NCBI RefSeq assembly: GCF_020010925.1
Contig: NZ_JAGJBZ010000002.1
Coordinates: 3,720,001 to 3,784,000, forward strand
DNA length: 64,000 bases
Source: Streptomyces griseiscabiei
GTDB taxonomy: Bacteria > Actinomycetota > Actinomycetes > Streptomycetales > Streptomycetaceae
Direction of reading: 5' to 3'
The notes under the pieces were generated by a model that was not told where the DNA came from, searched no databases, and saw only the letters and a list, made by a program, of their open reading frames with translations. The number at the start of each line of letters is the position of its first letter. The first letter of the stretch is position 1. Below are positions 55,923 to 64,000 of this stretch, piece by piece. The translations under genes and the position numbers were made by a program.

Positions 55923-58900
55923 GTGAGCGACCGCACCGAGCAGAAGCTCCGCGACTACCTCAACCGCGTCACCATCGACCTCCAGCAGACCCGGCGACGC
56001 CTGCGGGACGTCGAGGAACGCAGCCGTGAGCCCATCGCCGTCGTCGCGATGAGCTGCCACTTCCCCGGCGGGGTGCACAGTCCGGAGGACCTGTGGGAGC
56101 TGGTGGCGGACGGCCGCGACACCTACTCCGGGATCCCCGCCGACCGGGGCTGGGACGCCGCCGGGCTGGCCGGCTCCGGCGTCCCTCTCACCGGGGCCTT
56201 CCTGGACGAGGCCGGGGGGTTCGACCCTGCCTTCTTCGGCATCTCGCCCCGCGAGGCGCTCGCCATGGACCCCCAGCAGCGGCTGATGCTCCAGACCTGC
56301 TGGGAGGCCGTCGAACGGGGCGGCATCGACCCCGTGTCGCTGCGCGGCAGCCGTACCGGCGTGTTCGCCGCCTCCATCGACCAGGGGTACATGTCGCTGG
56401 CCGACGGGGCGCCCGAAAGCGTCCAGGGTTTCCTGATGACCGGCAACGCGATCAGCGTCATGTCCGGGCGCGTCTCCTACGTCATGGGCCTGGAGGGGCC
56501 CTCGGTCACGGTCGACACCGCCTGCTCCGCCTCGCTGGTGGCGCTGCACCTCGCCGCGCGGTCGCTGCGCGACAACGAGTGCTCGCTCGCGCTCGTCGGC
56601 GGCGTCAACGTGATGGCCCTGCCGGGCGCCTTCGTGGAGATCTCCCGCCAGGGCGGCCTCGCCGCGGACGGCCGCAGCAAGCCCTTCGCGGCGGCGGCCG
56701 ACGGCGCCGGCTGGGGCGAGGGCGTCGGCGTGCTGCTCGTGGAGCGGCTCTCCGACGCCCGCGCCAACGGCCACCCGGTCCTCGCGGTGCTGCGTGGCAG
56801 CGCCGTGAACCAGGACGGCGCCAGCAACGGCCTGACCGCCCCCAACGGTCCCTCGCAGCAGCGCGTGATCCGCGCCGCGCTCGCCGACGCCCAGCTGGCA
56901 CCGGCCGACGTCGACGCCGTCGAGGCGCACGGCACCGGCACCCGGCTCGGCGACCCCATCGAGGCCGACGCCCTGCTCGCCGCCTACGGCCAGGACCGCG
57001 CCGAGGACCAGCCGCTCTGGCTCGGCTCCGTCAAGTCCAACATCGGCCACACCCAGGCCGCGGCGGGCCTGGCCGGTGTCATCAAGGTCGTCATGGCGAT
57101 CCGGCACGGCGTCCTGCCGCAGACCCTGCACGTGGACGCGCCCACCCCGCACGTCGACTGGAGCTCCGGCGGCGTGCGGCTGCTCACCGAGCGCCGCGAC
57201 TGGCCCGTCGCGGACCACCCGCGCCGCGCGGGCGTCTCCTCGTTCGGCATGAGCGGCACGAACGCGCACGTCATCATCGAGCAGGCATCCGAGGCCGAGC
57301 AGCGGCCCGCCGACGAGGGGGCGCCCGAGGACGGCCGGCCGAGCGCGGCAGAGCCCCTGCCGGAGGCCGGGCCGCGTACCGCGCCGGACGCCGGGTCCGG
57401 GTCCGTGCCGGGCGCGACACCCCTGCCGGCCGCCGTGCCCTGGCCGCTGTCCGCCCGCAGCCCCGAGGCGCTGCGCGACCAGGCCGCCCGGCTCGCCTCC
57501 TGGCTCGCCGACCGGCCCGGCCTCCGCCCGGCCGATGTCGGCCACTCGCTGGCGGCCACCCGCTCCGCCTTCGAGCACCGGGCCGTCGTCGTGGCCGACC
57601 GGCCCGAGGGCTTCCTGCGCGGGCTCGCCGCCGTCGCCGCGGGCACCAGCGCCGCCGAGACGGTCACCGGCCGCACCGGCGCGGGCGACGGCAGGACCGT
57701 CTTCGTCTTCCCCGGCCAGGGCTCGCAGTGGGCGGGCATGGCACGGCGCCTCCTGGACGAGTCACCGGTGTTCGCCGCCCGCATGGCCGCGTGCGAACAG
57801 GCCCTCGCCCCGCACCTGGACTGGTCGCTGTCGGCGGTCGTGCGCGGCGAGCCCGACGCGGCGCCGCTGGACCGCATCGACGTCGTCCAGCCGGTGCTGT
57901 TCGCCGTGATGGTCTCCCTCGCCGCCGTCTGGCGCTCCTACGGGGTCGAACCCGACGCCGTCGTGGGCCACTCCCAGGGCGAGATCGCCGCCGCGTACGT
58001 CGCCGGCGCCCTGTCGCTCGACGACGCCGCCCGCATCGTCGCCGTGCGCAGCCGCGCCCAGCTGGAACTGTCCGGCGCAGGCGGCATGGCCTCCGTGGCG
58101 CTGCCCGCCGACACCCTGCGGGACCGCTTGCGTGCCTGGGACGGCCGTCTGTCGGTCGCCGCCGTCAACGGCCCGGCCTCCGCGGTGGTTTCCGGGGACC
58201 CTGAGGCACTGGAGGAGTTCCTCCGCCAGTGCGAGGAACGCGAGGTGCGGACCCGGCGGGTCGCCGCCGACGTGGCGGGCCACTCCGCGCACATGGACCG
58301 GCTCCGCGACGGCCTGCTCGACGCGCTCGCCGGCGTCCGGCCCACCGCCGCCACGATCCCGTTCTGCTCCACGGTGACCGGCGGATCCCTCGACACGACC
58401 GGCCTGGACGCCGACTACTGGTTCCGGAACGTGCGGCAGACCGTCGAGTTCGACGCCGCCGTGCGCGACCTCGTCCGGCGCGGCCACAGCGTCTTCGTCG
58501 AGATCAGCCCGCACCCCGTGCTCACCGTCCCGACGCAGGACACCCTCGACGACCTCGCCGACCCCGACGCGGCGGTCCCGGCCCCGCCGACCCTGGTCAC
58601 CGGCACCCTGCGCCGCGACGAGGGCGGCCTGCACCGGGTGCTCACCGCCCTCGCCCAGGCGCACGCGCACGGCGTGCCGGTGGACTGGGCGGCCGTGTTC
58701 GCCGCTCACCGGCCCGAGCGGGTCGAACTGCCCACGTACGCCTTCCAGAACCGGCGCTTCTGGCTGGAGCCGCAGACCCGGCCCGGCACCACGCGGGACA
58801 CCACCGACCCGGCGGACGCCGCCTTCTGGGAAGCCGTCGAACGCGAGGACGTCGCCGCGGTCGCCGCCACACTCGGCGTCGAGGCCGCCAGCTGGAGCGA

Positions 58901-61900
58901 CGTCCTGCCCGCCCTCTCCGCCTGGCGCCGCGACCGCCGTGACCGGGCCGTCCTCGACGGCTGGCGCTACCACGTCTCCTGGCAGCGGCTCACGGCCAAG
59001 GCCGCCGGACCGCTGCGGGGCCGCTGGCCGGTCCTCGTCCCGGACGGTCACACCGGCGACGCGGCGGTGACCCGTGCCGTCGAGGCCCTGCGCGAGCGCG
59101 GCGCCGACCCCGAACTCGTCGTCCTCGACCACACCCACACCGACCGGTCCCGGCTCACCGGCCACCTGCGCGAACTGCTGACCACCGGGCCCGGCACGCA
59201 GGCCGCCCCCGCCGGAGTGCTGTCCCTGCTGGCCCTCGACGAGCGGCCGCACGACGGCCTGCCCGCCCTGCCCGTCGGCCTGGCGCTCACCACGGCCCTC
59301 GTCCAGGCGCTGGACGACCTCGGGCTCCGGACCACGCTGTGGTGCGTCACCTCTGGCGCCGTCCCCGTGCACCCGTCCGAACCGGTGCCCCACCCGGTCC
59401 AGGCCCTCGTCTGGGGCTTCGGCCGCACGGCGGCCCTGGAACACCCGAGCCTGTGGGGCGGTCTGATCGACCTGCCCGAGCAGTGCGACGAACGCGCCGG
59501 ACACCTGCTCGCCGACCTCCTGGCCGGAGCCGGCGACGAGGACCAGCTCGCGATCCGGGCCTCCGGCGCCCACGCCCGCCGACTCGTCCGCGCCACCCCC
59601 TCCACCCCCGCACCCTCGGCTCCCTGGCGGCCCTCCGGCACGGTCCTCGTCACCGGCGGCACGGGCGGACTCGGCGCCCACGCCGCCCGCTGGCTCGCCC
59701 GGGGCGGCGCCGACCACCTGGTCCTCGTCAGCCGCCGGGGCGCGGGCGCCCCCGGCGCCGACGAGCTGGCGGCCGAACTCACCGCGCTGGGCACCGGTGT
59801 GACCCTGGCCGCCTGCGACATCACCGACCGCGAGGCGCTCGCCGCGCTCGTCGACCGGGTCGCCGCCGAGGGCCACCCCGTCCGCGCCGTCCTGCACACC
59901 GCCGCGGCGGCCCAGCTGTTCCCCGTACGCGACGAGAACCCGGAGAGCATGGCCGCCACCTTGGCCGCCAAGGTCCAGGGAGCCGCCCACCTCGACGCCG
60001 TCTTCGCCGACACCGACCTCGACGCGTTCGTCCTGTACTCCTCTGTCTCCGGTGTGTGGGGCAGCGCGGACCACGCCGCCTACGCGGCGGGCAACGCCTA
60101 CCTCGACGCCCTCGCCGCCCACCGACGCGGCCGGGGCCTCGCCGCCACCTCCGTCGTCTGGGGCATCTGGAGCGCCGAGGGCGGCGGCCTCGCCACCAGC
60201 GACCTCGAACGCGCCCTCCTCGAACGCGGCATCCCCTTCATGGACCCGCGGCTGGCCGTCGGCGCCCTCCAGCGCGTCCTGGACGACGACGAGACCGTCG
60301 TCGTGGTCGCCGACGTCGACTGGGCCCGCTTCGTGCCCGTCTTCACCTCCGTACGGCCCAGCCCCCTCATCGCCGACCTCCCCGACGTCCGTGCCCTGGC
60401 CACCGCCGAGGACCGGACCGAACCCGACCCGGACGCCGCCGACGGCGCCGCCGGACTGCGCCGCACCCTCGCGGGACTGCCCGAGCCCGAGGTCCGGCGG
60501 ACCCTGCTGGAACTCGTCCGCACCAACGCCGCCGCGGTCCTCGGCCACGACTCCGCCGACGCCGTCCTGCCCGAACGGGCCTTCCGCGAACTGGGCTTCG
60601 ACTCACTGATCGCCGTCGAACTGCGCAACCGGCTCAACCAGGTCACCGGCCTGCGGCTGCGCGCCACCGTCGTCTTCGACTACTCCTGCGCCGCGCTCCT
60701 CGCCGAGCACCTGCGCACCGAACTCCTCGGCGACACCGCCCCGGCCGCGGCCACGACGGCCGTCGTCCCCGTGGCCGACCCCGACGAGCCCATCGCCGTC
60801 GTCGCGATGAGCTGCCGCTTCCCCGGGGGCATCGACACCCCGGAGCGGCTGTGGCACCTGCTCGTCGACGGCGGTGAGGTGCTCTCCGGCATGCCCGCCG
60901 ACCGCGGCTGGCCCCTGGACCGCCTCTACCACCCCGACCCCGACCACCCGGGCACCTCCTACGTCCGCGAGGGCAGCTTCCTGCACGACGCGGGCGACTT
61001 CGACCCGGCCTTCTTCGGCATCTCGCCGCGCGAGGCGGTCGCCATGGACCCGCAGCAGCGGCTGCTCCTGGAGACCTCCTGGGAGGCGTTCGAACGGGCG
61101 GGCATCGACCCGGCGTCCCTGCGCACCACCCCGACCGGTGTCTTCGCCGGCGTCAACTACCAGGACTACACCTCGCTCGCGGGCTCCTCGCCGGAGGGCG
61201 GCGAAGGACATCTGGTCGCGGGCGGAGCCGCCAGTGTGGTCTCCGGGCGCGTCGCCTACACCCTCGGTCTGGAGGGCCCGGCGGTCACCGTCGACACCGC
61301 CTGCTCCTCCTCGCTGGTCGCCACCCACCTCGCCGCGCAGGCCCTGCGCGGAGGCGACTGCTCGCTCGCCCTCGCCGGCGGTGTCGCCGTGATGGCCACC
61401 CCCGGTGTCTTCGTCGGTTTCTCCCGGCAGCGCGGCCTCGCCGCCGACGGCCGCTGCAAGGCGTTCGGCGCCTCCGCGGACGGCATGGGTCTCGCCGAAG
61501 GCGTCGGCGTGGTGCTCCTGGAGCGGCTCTCGGACGCCCGCCGCAACGGCCACCCGGTGCTCGCCGTGCTGCGCGGCAGCGCCGTCAACCAGGACGGCGC
61601 CAGCAACGGCCTGTCCGCCCCCAACGGCCTCGCCCAGCAGCGGGTCATCCGCCAGGCCCTCACCAACGCCGGGCTGACCGCGGCCGACATCGACGTCGTC
61701 GAGGCGCACGGCACGGGCACCACCCTCGGCGACCCCATCGAGGCGGACGCCCTGCTCGCCACCTACGGACAGGACCGCCCGCACGGCCGCCCGCTCCGGC
61801 TCGGCGCGCTCAAGTCCAACATCGGCCACACCCAGGCCGCCTCCGGAGTCGCCGGAATGATCAAGACCGTGCTCTCCCTGCGGCACGGCGTCCTCCCGCG

Positions 61901-64000
61901 CACCCTGCACGCCGACGAGCCCTCCCCGCACGTCGACTGGGCCTCCGGCGAGGTGGAACTGCTCACCGAGGCACGCGACTGGCCCGACACCGGCGCACCC
62001 CGCCGCGCGGGCATCTCCTCCTTCGGCTTCAGCGGCACCAACGTGCACGCCATCCTCGAACAGGCACCGCCCGCCCCCGAGGAGACCGAGGCCGGGACCG
62101 AGCCCGAAACCGGGCCGCGGGACGTGCCCTGGGTGCTGTCCGCCAAGTCGGCGCAGGCCCTGGCCCACCAGGCCCGGCGTCTGCGCGACCGCCTCGCCCA
62201 GGCGGACGCCCCCGGCCCGCTCGACACCGGCTGCTCCCTGGCGACAGGCCGCACCCCCTTCGAACACCGCGCGGTGCTCCTCGGCACGGAGGGCGGCGCC
62301 CCGTCGGCCGCCCTGGACAGCCTGGCTGCCGGTGAGGACGTCCCCGGGCTGATCCGAGGCACCGCCGACACCGACGGCCGCCGCGTGTTCGTCTTCCCCG
62401 GCCAGGGCGCCCAGTGGGCCGGCATGGCGGTGGAACTCCTGGACACCTCACCGGTTTTCGCCGCCTCCGTCGCCGCCTGCGAGCAGGCACTGGAGCCTTA
62501 CGTCGACTGGTCGCTCGACGCCGTGCTGCGCGGCGCCCCGGACACGCCTCCCTTCGAACGGGTCGACGTGGTCCAGCCCGCGCTGTGGGCCGTGATGGTC
62601 TCGCTGGCCGCGCAGTGGCGCTCCTGGGGCGTCGAGCCCGACGCCGTCCTCGGCCACAGCCAGGGCGAGATCGCCGCCGCCGTGGTCGCCGGGGCCCTCT
62701 CCCTGGACGACGGCGCCAAGGTCGTCGCCCTGCGCAGCCGGGCCATCCTCGCCCTCGCCGGGCACGGCGGCATGGTCTCCGTGGCCGTCCCGCGCGAGCG
62801 AGCCGTCGAACTCGTCGCCCGGTGGTCCGGGCGCCTGTCCGTCGCCGCCGTCAACGGACCGTCCGCCGTGGTCGTCTCCGGCGACGCGGAGGCGCTGCGC
62901 GAGCTGATCGCCCACTGCGAGGAGGCAGGCGTACGGGCCCGCGCCATCGCCGTCGACTACGCCTCCCACTCCACGCACGTCGAACGCATCCGCGACGAGG
63001 TGTCCGAGGTGCTCGCCGGTGTCAAGCCCGTCACCGGACAGGTGCCGCTGTTCTCCACCCTCACCGGCGACTGGCTCGACACCACGGAGATGGACGCCGG
63101 GTACTGGTACCGGAACCTGCGCGAGACCGTCGAGTTCGACGGTGCCGTGCGCGCCCTCGCCGACCAGCGCCACCAGGTCTTCGTCGAGGTCTCGCCGCAC
63201 CCGGTGCTCACCATGTCCGTCCAGGACACCCTGGAGGCCGTAGAGGCCCCGCAGACCGTCGTGACCGGCACCCTGCGCCGGGACGAGGGCGGCCTCGCCC
63301 GCGCGCTCACCTCGGCCGCCGAACTGTGGGTGCGTGGCGTCCCCGTCCAGTGGCCGGTCCTCTTCGAGGGCACCGGCGCCCGCCGCGCCGACCTGCCCAC
63401 CTACCCGTTCGAGCACAAGCGCTACTGGCTCCAGGGCGCCGAACCCACCGCGCGGGCGGGCACCGGGGACGAGGCGGACTCCGAGTTCTGGCGGATCGTC
63501 GAGCGCGGCGACGCCGAGGAGGCCGCCGGAGACCTCGCCGTCGACGCCGAGACGCTCGGCACGGTCCTGCCCGCCCTGAACGCCTGGCGCCGCAGGCAGC
63601 GAGACGGCGCCGCCGTCGACACCTGGCGCTACCGCGTCGACTGGCAGCCGGTCACCGACCCGCCCGCCGCCGCCCTCTCCGGCACCTGGCTCGTCGTCCT
63701 GCCCGAAGGCCACCAGGACGACCAGCTCGTACGGGACGCCCTCCTGACCGTCACCGAAGCCGGCGCCGAGGCCGTCACCGTGCTCCTCACGGACACCGAC
63801 GTCGACCGGGTCGGCCTCGCGGACCGGCTCACCACCGCCCTGGACGGCCGCACCCCGCACGGCGTCCTGTCGCTGCTGGCGATCGCCGGACGGCCGCACC
63901 CCGACCACCCCGCCGTCTCCGCCGGTTCGGCCCTCACCCTCGTCCTGGTGCAGGCGCTCGGCGACCTCGGCGTCGAAGCCCCGCTGTGGTGCGTCACCCA
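55923..64000 (+). CDS. conE: Modular PKS, modules 10-11 onward (ConE-type, 3' truncated by window)
   Basis: GTG at 55923, preceded by AGGAGAAGG at 55901-55909; open to the last base (2692 codons seen). The N-terminal docking helix is EQKLRDYLNRVTIDLQQTRR. M10: KS (Cys201 in the variant TACSAS), AT (Ser684, VAGH 784-787), KR (Ser1374, Trp1379, His1384, Tyr1387; A2 pattern), ACP (Ser1561). M11: KS (Cys1794), AT (Ser2246, YASH 2346-2349, methylmalonyl), then a KR dimerisation element and the first part of the structural KR subdomain where the window ends. There is no DH after AT11, so M11 is a KR-type module. In concanamycin these steps give C8 ethyl/C9 OH and C6 methyl/C7 OH; VAGH fits ethylmalonyl-CoA. 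At least two more modules and a thioesterase should follow downstream. Confidence 0.88.
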   Translation, partial: MSDRTEQKLRDYLNRVTIDLQQTRRRLRDVEERSREPIAVVAMSCHFPGGVHSPEDLWELVADGRDTYSGIPADRGWDAAGLAGSGVPLTGAFLDEAGGFDPAFFGISPREALAMDPQQRLMLQTCWEAVERGGIDPVSLRGSRTGVFAASIDQGYMSLADGAPESVQGFLMTGNAISVMSGRVSYVMGLEGPSVTVDTACSASLVALHLAARSLRDNECSLALVGGVNVMALPGAFVEISRQGGLAADGRSKPFAAAADGAGWGEGVGVLLVERLSDARANGHPVLAVLRGSAVNQDGASNGLTAPNGPSQQRVIRAALADAQLAPADVDAVEAHGTGTRLGDPIEADALLAAYGQDRAEDQPLWLGSVKSNIGHTQAAAGLAGVIKVVMAIRHGVLPQTLHVDAPTPHVDWSSGGVRLLTERRDWPVADHPRRAGVSSFGMSGTNAHVIIEQASEAEQRPADEGAPEDGRPSAAEPLPEAGPRTAPDAGSGSVPGATPLPAAVPWPLSARSPEALRDQAARLASWLADRPGLRPADVGHSLAATRSAFEHRAVVVADRPEGFLRGLAAVAAGTSAAETVTGRTGAGDGRTVFVFPGQGSQWAGMARRLLDESPVFAARMAACEQALAPHLDWSLSAVVRGEPDAAPLDRIDVVQPVLFAVMVSLAAVWRSYGVEPDAVVGHSQGEIAAAYVAGALSLDDAARIVAVRSRAQLELSGAGGMASVALPADTLRDRLRAWDGRLSVAAVNGPASAVVSGDPEALEEFLRQCEEREVRTRRVAADVAGHSAHMDRLRDGLLDALAGVRPTAATIPFCSTVTGGSLDTTGLDADYWFRNVRQTVEFDAAVRDLVRRGHSVFVEISPHPVLTVPTQDTLDDLADPDAAVPAPPTLVTGTLRRDEGGLHRVLTALAQAHAHGVPVDWAAVFAAHRPERVELPTYAFQNRRFWLEPQTRPGTTRDTTDPADAAFWEAVEREDVAAVAATLGVEAASWSDVLPALSAWRRDRRDRAVLDGWRYHVSWQRLTAKAAGPLRGRWPVLVPDGHTGDAAVTRAVEALRERGADPELVVLDHTHTDRSRLTGHLRELLTTGPGTQAAPAGVLSLLALDERPHDGLPALPVGLALTTALVQALDDLGLRTTLWCVTSGAVPVHPSEPVPHPVQALVWGFGRTAALEHPSLWGGLIDLPEQCDERAGHLLADLLAGAGDEDQLAIRASGAHARRLVRATPSTPAPSAPWRPSGTVLVTGGTGGLGAHAARWLARGGADHLVLVSRRGAGAPGADELAAELTALGTGVTLAACDITDREALAALVDRVAAEGHPVRAVLHTAAAAQLFPVRDENPESMAATLAAKVQGAAHLDAVFADTDLDAFVLYSSVSGVWGSADHAAYAAGNAYLDALAAHRRGRGLAATSVVWGIWSAEGGGLATSDLERALLERGIPFMDPRLAVGALQRVLDDDETVVVVADVDWARFVPVFTSVRPSPLIADLPDVRALATAEDRTEPDPDAADGAAGLRRTLAGLPEPEVRRTLLELVRTNAAAVLGHDSADAVLPERAFRELGFDSLIAVELRNRLNQVTGLRLRATVVFDYSCAALLAEHLRTELLGDTAPAAATTAVVPVADPDEPIAVVAMSCRFPGGIDTPERLWHLLVDGGEVLSGMPADRGWPLDRLYHPDPDHPGTSYVREGSFLHDAGDFDPAFFGISPREAVAMDPQQRLLLETSWEAFERAGIDPASLRTTPTGVFAGVNYQDYTSLAGSSPEGGEGHLVAGGAASVVSGRVAYTLGLEGPAVTVDTACSSSLVATHLAAQALRGGDCSLALAGGVAVMATPGVFVGFSRQRGLAADGRCKAFGASADGMGLAEGVGVVLLERLSDARRNGHPVLAVLRGSAVNQDGASNGLSAPNGLAQQRVIRQALTNAGLTAADIDVVEAHGTGTTLGDPIEADALLATYGQDRPHGRPLRLGALKSNIGHTQAASGVAGMIKTVLSLRHGVLPRTLHADEPSPHVDWASGEVELLTEARDWPDTGAPRRAGISSFGFSGTNVHAILEQAPPAPEETEAGTEPETGPRDVPWVLSAKSAQALAHQARRLRDRLAQADAPGPLDTGCSLATGRTPFEHRAVLLGTEGGAPSAALDSLAAGEDVPGLIRGTADTDGRRVFVFPGQGAQWAGMAVELLDTSPVFAASVAACEQALEPYVDWSLDAVLRGAPDTPPFERVDVVQPALWAVMVSLAAQWRSWGVEPDAVLGHSQGEIAAAVVAGALSLDDGAKVVALRSRAILALAGHGGMVSVAVPRERAVELVARWSGRLSVAAVNGPSAVVVSGDAEALRELIAHCEEAGVRARAIAVDYASHSTHVERIRDEVSEVLAGVKPVTGQVPLFSTLTGDWLDTTEMDAGYWYRNLRETVEFDGAVRALADQRHQVFVEVSPHPVLTMSVQDTLEAVEAPQTVVTGTLRRDEGGLARALTSAAELWVRGVPVQWPVLFEGTGARRADLPTYPFEHKRYWLQGAEPTARAGTGDEADSEFWRIVERGDAEEAAGDLAVDAETLGTVLPALNAWRRRQRDGAAVDTWRYRVDWQPVTDPPAAALSGTWLVVLPEGHQDDQLVRDALLTVTEAGAEAVTVLLTDTDVDRVGLADRLTTALDGRTPHGVLSLLAIAGRPHPDHPAVSAGSALTLVLVQALGDLGVEAPLWCVT
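56025..60725 (+). other. Module 10: KS-AT(unusual extender, VAGH)-KR(A2)-ACP
   Basis: KS10 56028-57290 (Cys 56523); AT10 57696-58760 with GHSQGE (Ser 57972) and VAGH at 58272-58283 instead of YASH. The concanamycin carbon built here (C8) bears ethyl in concanamycin A and methyl in B, which suits an ethylmalonyl AT with some tolerance. KR10 59637-60350 has [11 protein letters not shown] (A2 pattern). ACP10 about 60450-60725 (Ser 60603). Confidence 0.83.
60783..64000 (+). other. Module 11: KS-AT(methylmalonyl)-KR, cut by the window end
   Basis: KS11 60786-62070 (Cys 61302); AT11 62385-63430 with GHSQGE (62652) and YASH (62958). A dimerisation element ending LPALNAWRRRQRDG and the structural KR half follow from about 63620. 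The catalytic KR half and ACP11 lie beyond 64000, so KR activity cannot be judged here. Confidence 0.82.

Noticed and set aside
6019..64000. Elaiophylin, bafilomycin, oligomycin or polyether PKS as identity
   Set aside because: Starter, number of modules, position of the dead KR, or the placing of the two unusual extender ATs do not fit as well as concanamycin.

Overview
The window is high-GC actinomycete DNA, almost certainly Streptomyces. Codon third positions are strongly G/C, ribosome sites are GGAGG-like, rare TTA codons occur in a regulator, and about 58 kb is a modular type I polyketide synthase (PKS). No tRNA, rRNA or CRISPR array was seen.

Left edge (1-1230): a small minus-strand gene running off the window and a divergent 94-aa Cys-rich small protein. 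A roughly 0.5-kb gene-poor stretch follows, with a possible IS256-type transposase scrap. This looks like the border of the cluster.

Regulator and relic block (1231-6018, minus strand): a 923-aa LuxR-type regulator of the LAL class with at least five TTA codons. Behind it lie two decayed genes, a phenylacetate-CoA-ligase-like acyl-CoA ligase and a stand-alone acyltransferase. Such a pair is known from clusters that start their chain on an activated carboxylic acid such as 4-guanidinobutyrate. Both are broken by frameshifts and deletions. A 272-bp divergent region separates them from the PKS operon.

PKS operon (6019-64000, plus strand, five genes, last one cut by the window end): loading module plus modules 1-11. 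The order is KSQ-AT(malonyl)-ACP; M1 malonyl DH-KR; M2 methylmalonyl KR(B); M3 malonyl KR(A1); M4 methylmalonyl with a dead KR; M5 methylmalonyl KR(A2); M6 unusual extender (FAGH) KR(B); M7 malonyl DH-KR; M8 methylmalonyl DH-KR; M9 methylmalonyl DH-ER-KR; M10 unusual extender (VAGH) KR(A2); M11 methylmalonyl with the start of a KR.

Read collinearly, this builds an acetate starter, a propenyl end, OH/Me, OH, a ketone, Me/OH, Me/OH, an alkoxy-type unit, a diene, a CH2/Me unit, an ethyl-type unit/OH and Me/OH. That matches carbons C28 to about C5 of concanamycin A, an 18-membered plecomacrolide V-ATPase inhibitor: C26=C27 propenyl, C21 hemiketal ketone, C16 methoxy, C12-C15 diene, C8 ethyl. I therefore name the genes conA-conE. 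The identity is inferred from domain logic, not from a sequence search. The last modules, the thioesterase, and the methoxymalonyl-ACP, ethylmalonyl-CoA and deoxysugar genes would lie beyond position 64000.

The most unusual points are the relic starter-unit genes beside a self-priming KSQ loading module, the Cys-rich peptide with mirror-symmetric cysteine spacing, near-identical KS domains with foreign codon usage in conA and conB, and a TTA codon inside conB itself.
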